NCBI GenBank assembly: GCA_043782365.1
Contig: JAYWAO010000139.1
Coordinates: 1-16,878, forward strand
Reading direction: 5' to 3'
Source: CAIWCD01 sp043782365
Lineage (GTDB): Bacteria > Myxococcota > Myxococcia > Myxococcales > 40CM-4-68-19
DNA: 16,878 nt
The position numbers were made by a program, and so were the translations under genes. The notes under the pieces are model-generated. The model did not search any database. It saw only the letters and a program-made list of their open reading frames with translations, and had not been told where the DNA came from. This document shows, one piece after another, positions 6,586 to 13,490 of this stretch (positions are counted from its first letter, which is position 1; each line of letters begins with the position of its first letter).

Positions 6586-6975
6586 CTACGCACCCCAGCG
6601 CGTCGACCGCGCGCGCGCAGCCTTCCAGGCGCCGCGCGCGACCGGCAGCTGCCTCTCCCGGCGGCGCTCGAGGCACTCGACCGAGCCCGCCTGCAGGTCT
6701 CGGCAGGGCGTCGGCCGCAGCGCGTAGAGCGTGCAGCCCACCTTCTCGCCGACCTTGCCCGCGAGCCCGACGCAGCGCTGCTCCCTGCCCACCAGCTTGA
6801 GGTGGGTCTCGAAGGCGCCGTTGAGCACCGCGAGCGAGAGGAGCTTGTCCTGCCGCTTCCAGAGCGCGTCGGCCGGGGTCACCTCGACGTAGTCACGGAA
6901 GGCGTGGGCCTTGTTCGGCTCGGAGTTGCAGCAGCAGGCTCCGCACGCCTCGCAGTCGAGCTCGAACGGGTTCAC
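6586..6975 (-). CDS. YkgJ-like Cys-cluster (putative metal-binding) protein
   Basis: This 129-residue protein belongs to the YkgJ family (zinc/iron-chelating domain, UPF0153 type), whose role is poorly known. The N-terminal cluster has C8, C11, C14, C15 and C16 in DCEACGACCC. Later come RCVGL, GCTLYALRPTPCRDL and VECLERR, which match the family's conserved C-x-I-Y-x-x-R-P-x-x-C-R pattern. The GTG start at 6975 overlaps the stop of the upstream response-regulator gene by 4 nt (GTGA) and has GGGGGAG upstream, so it is translationally coupled. No signal peptide or membrane segment is present. The third consecutive Cys is an extra residue at the cluster. The context with a receiver-domain protein suggests nothing specific about substrate. 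Confidence 0.85.
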   Translation of the reverse strand: MNPFELDCEACGACCCNSEPNKAHAFRDYVEVTPADALWKRQDKLLSLAVLNGAFETHLKLVGREQRCVGLAGKVGEKVGCTLYALRPTPCRDLQAGSVECLERRRERQLPVARGAWKAARARSTRWGA

Positions 6976-7355
6976 GCCTGCTCCCCCAGCGCAGCCTGCA
7001 CCTGCCCCGGCAGCGTGAACGGATCGAACGGCTTCTGCACCACACCGCGGGCGCCGAGCGCGCGCAGCCTCGCGAGGTCGTCCTCTGCGCAGGTGGCGGT
7101 GAGGAACACCACCGGCACCGCCGCGAGCGCGGGCTCCCGCCGCAGCGCCGCGAGGGTCTGCGGGCCGTCGAGGCCGGGCATCTGCACGTCGAGCAGGACC
7201 AGATCGGGCGGCTCGCGCAGCGCGGCCTCCACGCCCTCCGCGCCGCTCGCGCACGAGGTCACCTTCCAGCCGCCCACCGCGCTCAGCGACACCTCGGCGA
7301 GGCGGCGCAGGTCGGGCTCGTCGTCGATCAGGAGCACTCTGGACCCGGGCTTCAT
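6972..7355 (-). CDS. single-domain response regulator (CheY-like receiver)
   Basis: This 127-residue protein consists of one receiver domain and no output domain. Acidic pocket residues D11 and D12 (LLIDDEPDL), the phospho-acceptor D56 (LVLLDVQMPG), T86 (VFLTAT) and K108 (VVQKPFDPF) are all present, so it should be phosphorylatable. The ATG at 7355 overlaps the stop codon of the upstream secreted-protein gene by one base (TGATG), and its own stop overlaps the next gene by 4 nt. It is therefore the middle gene of a coupled trio. No histidine kinase is encoded in the window. Stand-alone receivers of this kind are common in myxobacteria-like genomes. A longer in-frame reading toward 8069 exists but covers a different frame of the secreted-protein gene and was rejected. 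Confidence 0.93.
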   Translation of the reverse strand: MKPGSRVLLIDDEPDLRRLAEVSLSAVGGWKVTSCASGAEGVEAALREPPDLVLLDVQMPGLDGPQTLAALRREPALAAVPVVFLTATCAEDDLARLRALGARGVVQKPFDPFTLPGQVQAALGEQA

Positions 7356-8143
7356 CACTCTGGCTTCGCCGCGGGCGCGCCCGCAGGGGTGTCCTTCTCG
7401 GGCGTGGCGTCCGAGCCGGGCAGGTCCTCGTCGAGCCCGTAGGCGAGCCGCGCCGACACCGCGACGCTCCTGGTGGCCGGCCCCTCGTAGCCCTGCACCG
7501 CGCACTCCAGCTCGAACACCGCCGAGCGTCCTTCGGCGAAGACGCGGCCGAGCTTGCAGCCCTGCGTGCAGGCCCGCTCCTTGGGGACCTTCTTGTCGGC
7601 CAGCAGCTTCGCCGGCGTGTCGTCGTCCATCCAGAACATCCGCAGCGTCACCAGGTATGCGGCGAACGGCTCGTCGCAGGGCCGCGCGGCCTCCTTGCCC
7701 TTGGCCTTCCTCGAGGTGAGCTTGAGGGTGCCGATCGGCGCGCCCTCGCGGTCCTTGAGGTTGCCCTTCTCGTCGTGGGCGATGAGCTTGGCGGCCTTCA
7801 GCGGCGCGACGCCGAGCTTGCCGCGCGTCTCCTCGAAGGCCTTCTTCGCCTTGTCCACGGCCTCCTGCTCGGTGGCGTTGCCCGACTCGAGCGTCACCTC
7901 CACGGGCTTGCCCACCACCGTGTTCTTCGCCACCTCGAGCACGGTGGCGCGCGCCCAGGGGTAGCCGCTGCCTTCGCCCACGCCGTGCTCGAGGAGGACG
8001 GCGTGCTTGCCGTCGGCGGAGAAGCCCAGGACCTCGAGCTCGGCGCGGGCCGGCCGGGCGAAGGCGCACAGCGAGAGGAGCGCGAGGAGGAGCGCGGCGC
8101 GGGGAGACTGCGCGCGGGCGGCAGATGGAGTCGCGGCGTTCAT
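7355..8143 (-). CDS. secreted protein resembling DUF2259
   Basis: This 262-residue predicted exported protein has an N-terminal Sec signal peptide, with a hydrophobic core at about residues 16-29 and a likely cleavage after ARPARA (34). The mature start ELEVLGFSADGKHAVLLEHGV, with GEGSGYPWARATVLEVAKN after it, resembles the opening of DUF2259 predicted secreted proteins (FSPDGRY...YGVQDGSGFPY), whose function is unknown. A second part (about 155-235) has four cysteines (C156, C192, C196, C214), possibly two disulfides, then an Ala/Pro-rich tail. The ATG at 8143 was preferred to an upstream in-frame start at 8284 because it places the signal peptide at the N-terminus and the longer version would overlap queD. 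It is the first gene of a coupled trio, divergent from queD. Confidence 0.85.
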   Translation of the reverse strand: MNAATPSAARAQSPRAALLLALLSLCAFARPARAELEVLGFSADGKHAVLLEHGVGEGSGYPWARATVLEVAKNTVVGKPVEVTLESGNATEQEAVDKAKKAFEETRGKLGVAPLKAAKLIAHDEKGNLKDREGAPIGTLKLTSRKAKGKEAARPCDEPFAAYLVTLRMFWMDDDTPAKLLADKKVPKERACTQGCKLGRVFAEGRSAVFELECAVQGYEGPATRSVAVSARLAYGLDEDLPGSDATPEKDTPAGAPAAKPE

Positions 8144-8167
8144 GGGGCCTACTCTACGACAGATGGT

Positions 8168-8210
8168 GCAGGGCAGACCGGCGCAGGGCGACCACCCTGC
8201 GCTGCCCTGC
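8168..8210. repeat. long bulged inverted repeat in divergent promoter region
   Basis: GCAGGGCA (8168-8175), a 5-nt bulge, then GCGCAGGG (8181-8188) pair with CCCTGCGC (8195-8202) and TGCCCTGC (8203-8210) around a 6-nt loop. This makes 16 perfect base pairs with one asymmetric bulge. It occupies the 127-bp gap between the secreted-protein gene and queD. It could be a 5' leader structure of queD, an operator, or a small intergenic repeat element. No T-run follows, so it is not a standard terminator. Confidence 0.6.
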
Positions 8211-8235
8211 CCCACTGCACTGCCCCACTGCACTG
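8210..8235. repeat. 13-bp direct repeat, two copies
   Basis: CCCCACTGCACTG occurs twice in tandem (8210-8222 and 8223-8235), directly after the inverted repeat and 35 bp before queD. A degenerate CCCTGC precedes it. It could be strand-slippage DNA or paired regulatory boxes; no function can be assigned. Confidence 0.6.
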
Positions 8236-8270
8236 CCCAAATGTCGCGCCGCTCTGGTAAGAGGGCCACC

Positions 8271-8672
8271 ATGTACGAGGTCACCCAAGAGATCCCGTTC
8301 TGCTACGGCCACCGGCTCCTGCTCCATGCGGGCAAGTGCGCGCGGCTGCATGGCCACAACGGCGTGGCCCGCCTGACGCTGCGCGCGGCGGCGCTCGACG
8401 ACGGCGGGATGGTGGTCGACTTCGATCAGGTCGCCGCGCGCGTCGGCGGCTGGATCGAGCAGACGCTCGACCACCGGATGCTGCTGCACCAGGGCGATCC
8501 CGCGGCCGCGGCGCTGCTCGCCATCGACGAGAAGCTGGTGACGCTGCCCTTCCACCCCACCGCCGAGAACCTGGCGCGGATGATCTACGACCACGCCAAG
8601 GCCGAGGGTTTCCCGGTCTCGAAGGTGCAGCTCGTCGAGCAGCCCGGCAGCGTCGCGACCTACGCCGAGTGA
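8271..8672 (+). CDS. queD: 6-pyruvoyl-tetrahydropterin synthase / QueD family
   Basis: This 133-residue T-fold enzyme is probably 6-carboxy-5,6,7,8-tetrahydropterin synthase, the second step from GTP toward preQ0 and queuosine. Zinc ligands are H14 (CYGHRLLLHAGKC) with H27 and H29 (RLHGHNG). The catalytic Cys C23 sits in the GKCARLHGHN motif. D67 and H68 (TLDHRML) are the conserved acid-base pair, PTAEN (96-100) is present, and E123 in QLVEQPG closes the pterin pocket. A GAGGG lies 5 bases before the ATG at 8271. An upstream in-frame ATG (8007) lies over the divergent gene and was rejected. A pterin-biosynthesis 6-PTPS role is the alternative. The size and motif suit QueD; no other queuosine genes are in view. 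Confidence 0.9.
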   Translation: MYEVTQEIPFCYGHRLLLHAGKCARLHGHNGVARLTLRAAALDDGGMVVDFDQVAARVGGWIEQTLDHRMLLHQGDPAAAALLAIDEKLVTLPFHPTAENLARMIYDHAKAEGFPVSKVQLVEQPGSVATYAE

Positions 8673-8709
8673 GCGAACGGGCCTCGCAGGCTCCCTGAGC
8701 TCCGGCTCG

Positions 8710-9789
8710 TCAGCGCAGCGCCATCGCCCACCCTGCAGCCAGCGGCAGCAGCGCGGCCAGGGCCAGCGCGGCCTGCCGCCATGAGCGGGCCGGCGCCTCG
8801 CGCTGCCAGAGGCCGGCGGCGAACCCCAGGCCCGCGCCCGAGAGGAAGCCGAAGAGGTGGGCGAGCAGATCGCTCTCCTCTCCCGTGCCCATCATCGCCA
8901 GCAGCGCGACGCCCGCGCCGATGGTGATCCACCCCTTGCGCCGCCGCGAGACCAGCTGCAGCGCGGTGAGCGCCCCCAGGGCGCCGAAGACGGCCGTCGA
9001 GGCGCCGATCGAGAAGTAGGCGGTGCGCGCGACCCCGGCCGTCGCGAGGTTTCCCAGCAGCCCCGCAGCGAGCCCGAGCCAGGCAGCCCACGCCGGGCCC
9101 ACCCGGCGCGCGATCGCGTCGAGGAGGAACCAGCCGGCGATGGCGTTGCCCACCGCGTGCCCGAGGTCGGCGTGGAGCGTCAGCGCGGTGAGCGCCCGCC
9201 AGGGCTCGCCGTGGAGGATGCGGGCGGCGTCGGCGGTCCCGCGGGCGAACCAGACGAGGCCCTCGTCGCGCGGGCCCGTCGCCAGCTGCCCGGCCACGCA
9301 GAGCACCGCGAAGAGGAGCCCGGGCCTGGGCCCCTCCCAGGCCGCGGGCTCGAGCGGCCCGCTCCCAGGCCCGTTCTCCTGCGACCAGCGGTCGAGCAGC
9401 GCGAGGCCCCGCGCCTCGTCCTCGGCCCCCACCCAGATCCGCCACAGCCGCTCACCCTGCCCCGCCGCGACCGCTGGCGCAGGCGCGCTCTCGGGTGGCG
9501 GGAAGCTCTCCGGGGCGGGCCCGGGCGCGGCGCCCTGCGCGGGCACCAGCCTGAGCACCACGGGCCGGCCCGAGGGGTGCGGGGTCGCGTCGGTGCGCTG
9601 CGGCTCCAGGTCGGGCACCGCCTCGAGCCCGGCCTGCGGCTGCGAAGGCCCTGCCGTCCCGGGCTCCACGTGCTCCAGCCGGTGGCGGATCCCCTCGGCG
9701 TCGAGCACCAGCGCGAGGTCATACGCGAGCCGCCGATCGGAGGTCTCGCGCAGGACCCGCTCCTGCCCTGGCTGTGCGGCGGCGGTCAC
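8710..9789 (-). CDS. rhomboid-family intramembrane serine protease
   Basis: This 359-residue membrane protein has a cytosolic N-terminal part. Residues 10-42 (RETSDRRLAYDLALVLDAEGI) and 113-137 (ERLWRIWVGAEDEARGLALL) look like the two halves of a DUF2007-like module, separated by a Pro/Ala-rich linker. The rhomboid core begins at about 155. It shows the loop motif GEPWRALT (195-202), HADLGHAVGN with H206, H211 and N215, the nucleophile S264 in GASTAVFG, and the catalytic H311 in LAHLFGFLSGAGLG, with roughly six to seven hydrophobic helices. Ser and His are both present, so it should be active; the substrate is unknown. The start is uncertain. The GTG at 9789 was chosen because the in-frame extension upstream would run antisense through kynA; no Shine-Dalgarno is evident. 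It diverges from kynA with a 33-bp gap, so promoters must overlap coding sequence. Confidence 0.88.
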   Translation of the reverse strand: MTAAAQPGQERVLRETSDRRLAYDLALVLDAEGIRHRLEHVEPGTAGPSQPQAGLEAVPDLEPQRTDATPHPSGRPVVLRLVPAQGAAPGPAPESFPPPESAPAPAVAAGQGERLWRIWVGAEDEARGLALLDRWSQENGPGSGPLEPAAWEGPRPGLLFAVLCVAGQLATGPRDEGLVWFARGTADAARILHGEPWRALTALTLHADLGHAVGNAIAGWFLLDAIARRVGPAWAAWLGLAAGLLGNLATAGVARTAYFSIGASTAVFGALGALTALQLVSRRRKGWITIGAGVALLAMMGTGEESDLLAHLFGFLSGAGLGFAAGLWQREAPARSWRQAALALAALLPLAAGWAMALR

Positions 9790-9822
9790 TTGCAGCGTTC
9801 TAACACCGCAACCTGCTAAACC

Positions 9823-10686
9823 ATGCCGATGGCCGACCCTCCCCTCGACCCCAACGTCGTCACCGACTTCGAGGACCGCCTCAGCTACGCGGGCTACCTG
9901 CAGCTGGGCACGCTCCTGTCCGCGCAGCAGCCGCTCTCGAAACCCGAGCACCACGACGAGCTGCTCTTCATCATCCAGCACCAGACCACCGAGCTCTGGT
10001 TCAAGCTGCTCCTGCACGAGCTGCGCGCGGCGCTGCGCTTCATCCGCCAGGACCAGCTGGAGCCGTGCTTCAAGATCCTCGCGCGGGTGAAGCACATCCA
10101 GGCGCAGCTGGTCTCGCAGTGGAGCGTGCTGGCGACGCTGACGCCCACCGAGTACCTCGAGTTCCGCCACGTGCTCGGCAGCTCGAGCGGGTTCCAGTCG
10201 GTGCAGTACCGCGCGGTGGAGTTCGTGCTCGGCAACAAGGACCGGCGGATGATGGCGGTGCACAAGCACGACCCCGCCGCCACCGCGCTCCTCGAGGAGA
10301 CGCTCTCGGCGCCCTCGATCTACCTGGAGTTCCTCCACCACCTCGCGCGCCGCGGGCTGCCCGTGCCTGCTGAAGTCCTGGCGATGAGCGCCGACGCGCA
10401 GCCGCCGCACCACCCGGGCCTCTTGGAGCTGTTCCGCGGCATCTACCAGGACCCGGGCGCGCACTGGGACGCGTACGAGATGTGCGAGAAGCTGGTCGAC
10501 GTCGACGAGCAGTTCTCGCTCTGGCGCTTCCGCCACATGAAGGTCGTGCAGCGGGTGATCGGCTTCAAGCGCGGCACCGGCGGCACCGCGGGCGTCAGCT
10601 ACCTGAAGCAGGCGGTCGAGGCGACCTTCTTTCCCGACCTCTGGGACGTACGCACCGAGCTGCGCGAGCCCGGCCGAGAGCAGTGA
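9823..10686 (+). CDS. kynA: tryptophan 2,3-dioxygenase
   Basis: This 287-residue heme dioxygenase opens the indole ring of L-tryptophan to N-formylkynurenine, the first step of the kynurenine pathway. Family signatures are ELLFIIQHQTTELWFKLLLHE, with distal H53; EFRHVLGSSSGFQS, with substrate-carboxylate-binding R115; and WRFRHMKVVQRVIG, with proximal heme ligand H238. FKRGTGGTAGVSYL follows, the loop that closes over substrate. Positions parallel Xanthomonas TDO (H55, R117, H240). Start is ATG 9823 or ATG 9829; neither has a clear Shine-Dalgarno, so a very short or leaderless 5' end is possible. It converges on kmo (40-bp gap) and is the only pathway gene on the plus strand. It therefore has separate transcription from the rest, although it supplies the same route. 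Confidence 0.98.
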   Translation: MPMADPPLDPNVVTDFEDRLSYAGYLQLGTLLSAQQPLSKPEHHDELLFIIQHQTTELWFKLLLHELRAALRFIRQDQLEPCFKILARVKHIQAQLVSQWSVLATLTPTEYLEFRHVLGSSSGFQSVQYRAVEFVLGNKDRRMMAVHKHDPAATALLEETLSAPSIYLEFLHHLARRGLPVPAEVLAMSADAQPPHHPGLLELFRGIYQDPGAHWDAYEMCEKLVDVDEQFSLWRFRHMKVVQRVIGFKRGTGGTAGVSYLKQAVEATFFPDLWDVRTELREPGREQ

Positions 10687-10726
10687 GCCTCGAGTCTTGG
10701 GCCTGGGCGCACCTCCGGCGGGTCGA

Positions 10727-12196
10727 TCAGGGGCAGGCCAACAACGGGAGGAGCTTCTCCTCGGCGAGCGCCGTCGCCCGCGCGAGATCGACCTCGTCCA
10801 CCCGCGCGCAGCCCCGGCACACCTCCTCGAGGATCTGGGCCTGCACCCGGCCCGCGGCCAACGCCACGCGGTACGGCCTGCGCGAGAAGGTGACCAACTG
10901 GTAGCGCGTCAGGTAGCGGCCCGGCAGCCGCCTCGAGAGCTCCACCTCGACGGCGCGGTGGAGCTGGAACACCGGGTCGGCGACCCGGTCGCGCATCTCG
11001 ATGAAGTTCTCCAGCGCCAGCGCCGCGATGGCGTCGGTGTCGGGCCTGCGCGCGAGCGAGAAGGTTTGGAACAGGGAAGGCCAGTCGATCGTCGGGCGCG
11101 GTCCGGCCTCCTCGTGCGCGCGGCCGAGCGCTGCGCCGATCGCCGCGTCGAGCAGCGTGCAGTCCTCGAAGCCCGCGTTCATCCCCTGCCCGAAGAACGG
11201 CACGATCGCGTGGGCCGCGTCGCCGAGCAGGAGCGCGCTGCCCTCAGACCAGTCGTCGGTCCGCACCGTCACCATCCGGCCCAGCGGCGCGCGCACGAAC
11301 GCCTCGCCCAGGTCCGGGATCAGCGCCGCCGCGTCGGGGAAGTGCGCGCGGAAGAACGCCTCTGCCGCGCCTGCCGTGGTGAGCCGCGCAAAGCACGGCT
11401 CGTCGCTGGAGGGCGGCGCCTCGAACGGGAGGAAGAGCGTGCAGGTGAAGTCGCCGGCCGGGTTGGGCAGCGCGATCAGCATGAAGCGGCCGCGGGGCCA
11501 GATGTGGAGGGCGTGCGGCTCGAGGAGGAAGCGGCCGTCGTTACCGAATCGGCTACCGACCGGCCCGACGGCCGCAGCGGGCAGCGTCAGCTCCTTGTAG
11601 CCCGCGTCGAGCAGCTCTTGCGTGACACGGACCCCCCGCTGCGCGAACCCCTGTCGCAGCGCCGACGCGCTCCCGTCGGTGCCGATCACCACGCCGGCCT
11701 GCACCTGTGCGCTGGCGCCGCTCTTCTCGTCGTGGAGGGTGAGGACCTTGCTCTTCGGCTCCCATCCGCTGAGCCGCTGGCCGAAGTGGAGGCGCACGCG
11801 GCCCGCGCCCGGCAAGCGGTGCGCCCCTTCGGCGGCGGTCATCAGGAGGTCGTTGATGCCGCCGCGGGACATCGAGTTGATGAACTCGGTGTCGTCCTTC
11901 CCGTAGCGCTGGAACGTCTGCGCCCCGCTGACGGCGTGGAGCATGCGCCCGCGCATCGGGACAGCCGCCTCGAGCACCTCCCGGTCGAGCCCCACCTGGT
12001 GGAGCGCGTGCAGCCCGCGCGTCGAGACGGCGATGTTGATCGACCGGCCTGCCTCGGCCTTCGCCAGCCGCGGGTCGGGCCTGCGCTCGTAGACCTCGAC
12101 GTCGAACCCGCGCCTGCCGAGCAGCGTCGCGAGCAGCGCGCCCACGGGCCCCGCGCCGATCACCGTGACCGTCTCCTGTCGCGCTTGCTCAACCAC
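10727..12196 (-). CDS. kmo: kynurenine 3-monooxygenase
   Basis: This is an FAD-dependent aromatic hydroxylase using NADPH and O2 to convert L-kynurenine to 3-hydroxykynurenine. The Rossmann motif GAGPVG is at residues 14-19, after a short leader. KAEAGRSINIAVSTRG (46-61) is a kynurenine-monooxygenase signature, and the second FAD motif LLLGDAAHAIVPFFGQGMNAGFED starts at about 322, with GD at 325-326. At 489 residues it is slightly longer than many bacterial enzymes (about 450-460). The GTG at 12196 overlaps the kynureninase stop by 8 nt, so the pair is translationally coupled. It is the last gene of the operon. Its 3' end faces that of kynA across a 40-bp gap without a visible terminator. Confidence 0.96.
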   Translation of the reverse strand: MVEQARQETVTVIGAGPVGALLATLLGRRGFDVEVYERRPDPRLAKAEAGRSINIAVSTRGLHALHQVGLDREVLEAAVPMRGRMLHAVSGAQTFQRYGKDDTEFINSMSRGGINDLLMTAAEGAHRLPGAGRVRLHFGQRLSGWEPKSKVLTLHDEKSGASAQVQAGVVIGTDGSASALRQGFAQRGVRVTQELLDAGYKELTLPAAAVGPVGSRFGNDGRFLLEPHALHIWPRGRFMLIALPNPAGDFTCTLFLPFEAPPSSDEPCFARLTTAGAAEAFFRAHFPDAAALIPDLGEAFVRAPLGRMVTVRTDDWSEGSALLLGDAAHAIVPFFGQGMNAGFEDCTLLDAAIGAALGRAHEEAGPRPTIDWPSLFQTFSLARRPDTDAIAALALENFIEMRDRVADPVFQLHRAVEVELSRRLPGRYLTRYQLVTFSRRPYRVALAAGRVQAQILEEVCRGCARVDEVDLARATALAEEKLLPLLACP

Positions 12197-13490
12197 GCGC
12201 GGCCTCCGCGAAGAAGGCCTGGAGCAGCGCCGCCAACCGCTGCACGTCGGCCATCGAGCCGTAGAGCGGCGACGGCGCGATCCGCACGATGTCGGGGTTG
12301 CGCAGGTCGACGATGGCGCCGTGCTGCAGCAGGTAGTCGACCAGCGCCTTGGCGCGGCCGCTGGCGATCTGCAGGGTCAGCATCGAACCGCGCGCGGCCG
12401 GGTCGCGGGGGGTCCATTGTGTAATACACCCTACCGGCAGCCGGTCGAGCAGCCACTGCAGATAGGCCGTCAGCCGGTCGCCGCGGGCGCGCAGCGCGTC
12501 CATGCCGGCCCGGTCGTACAGCTCCATCGAAGCCCGCAGCGCGGCCAGCTGGAGGATGGGCGGATTGGAGATCTGCCAGCCCTCGGCGCCGCGCGCGGGA
12601 GCGAAGTCGGGGCCCATCTGGAAGCGGGTCTCCTCCTGGTGGCCCCACCAGCCCGCCAGCCGGTTCAGCGAGGGGTCCGCGCCGTGCCGCTCGTGGACGA
12701 AGACGCCGCCGAGGCCGCCCGGGCCGGCGTTGAGGTACTTGTAGTTGCACCAGACGGCGAAGTCGGGCGCCTCGTCGTGCAGCGATAACTTCAAGTTACC
12801 GACTCCGTGCGCGAGATCGAACCCCACCGCGCAGCCGTGCTGCCGCGACAGCTGCACCAGCCGCTGGCGGTCGAGCGCCTGCCCGCTCAGGTAGTTGGGG
12901 ACGCCGAGCATCACCAGCGCCGTCTCCTTGCCGCGCTCCGCGAGCACCCGCTCGAGGTCGCCTGGCCGCAGCCCTTGCTCGCCGTAGCGGGGCCACAGCT
13001 CCAAGACCGCCTCGCGCGGGTCGAACCCGTGCAGCCGCGCCTGCGACGCCACCGCGTAGCGGTCGCTGGGGAACGCGCCCCCCTCGATGACGATCAGGCT
13101 CCGCTCCTTGGTGGGCCGGTAGAAGGTCGCCATCATCAGGTGGAGGTTGACGGTGAGCGTGTTCATCACCACCACTTCGTGCGGCTTTGCCCCGACCAGC
13201 CGCGCGGTCGAGTCGGTCAGCAGCGAGTGGTAAGAGAGCCACGGCGCCGTGCCCGTGAAGTGGCCTTCGACCCCGTGGGTGGCCCAGTCGTCGAGCGCTT
13301 CGTTGACCAGCACCCGCGCCCGCTTGGGCTGCAGGCCCAGCGAGTGGCCCGCGAAGTAGAGCGCCTCGCCGCCGTCGGGAGCCTTCGGGAAGTGGAACTC
13401 GGCGCGCAGTGCGCGCAGCGGGTCTGCCGCGTCCTGCGCGCGGGCCCAGTCGAGGTCGTCTACCAAATCATTAATCACAGCTTCGGTCAC
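12189..13490 (-). CDS. kynU: kynureninase
   Basis: This 433-residue PLP enzyme cleaves 3-hydroxykynurenine to 3-hydroxyanthranilate and alanine. Seen are ALYFAGHSLGLQPK (43-56), GVEGHFTGTAPWLSYH, with the PLP-phosphate region VVMNTLTVNLHLMM (107-120), the PLP-ring Asp D225 in GFDLAHGVGN, and the Schiff-base lysine K251 in CNYKYLNAGPGG. The GTG at 13490 overlaps the previous gene's stop by 4 nt (GTGA). The open frame continues upstream to 14126, but that part is a shadow of the ACMSD gene. Two AT-rich perfect palindromes lie inside: GTGTA-A-TACAC (12419-12429) and TAACTT-C-AAGTTA (12786-12798). The first codons (ATT AAT GAT TTG) are AT-rich, which may keep the start region unstructured. Confidence 0.97.
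   Translation of the reverse strand: MTEAVINDLVDDLDWARAQDAADPLRALRAEFHFPKAPDGGEALYFAGHSLGLQPKRARVLVNEALDDWATHGVEGHFTGTAPWLSYHSLLTDSTARLVGAKPHEVVVMNTLTVNLHLMMATFYRPTKERSLIVIEGGAFPSDRYAVASQARLHGFDPREAVLELWPRYGEQGLRPGDLERVLAERGKETALVMLGVPNYLSGQALDRQRLVQLSRQHGCAVGFDLAHGVGNLKLSLHDEAPDFAVWCNYKYLNAGPGGLGGVFVHERHGADPSLNRLAGWWGHQEETRFQMGPDFAPARGAEGWQISNPPILQLAALRASMELYDRAGMDALRARGDRLTAYLQWLLDRLPVGCITQWTPRDPAARGSMLTLQIASGRAKALVDYLLQHGAIVDLRNPDIVRIAPSPLYGSMADVQRLAALLQAFFAEAARG

Noticed and set aside
7356..8069. Extension making the response regulator a 365-residue protein
   Set aside because: The added part is a shadow of the secreted DUF2259-like gene, which has a signal peptide and a coherent product. 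The receiver has its own ATG in a TGATG overlap.
8236..8270. preQ1 riboswitch just before queD
   Set aside because: The short sequence before the start shows no recognisable aptamer pattern; only generic repeats were found upstream of it.
9790..10536. N-terminal extension of the rhomboid gene upstream of 9789
   Set aside because: The extension is the antisense of kynA codons. The recognisable N-terminal segment starts only after 9789.
10687..10726. Bidirectional terminator between kynA and kmo
   Set aside because: The 40-bp gap has no convincing stem followed by a T-run on either strand.
10697..12424. Long plus-strand open frame (575 codons) over kmo and kynU
   Set aside because: It is antisense to kmo, which has all its motifs. 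The Arg/His-rich product has no domain, so it is a GC-driven shadow.
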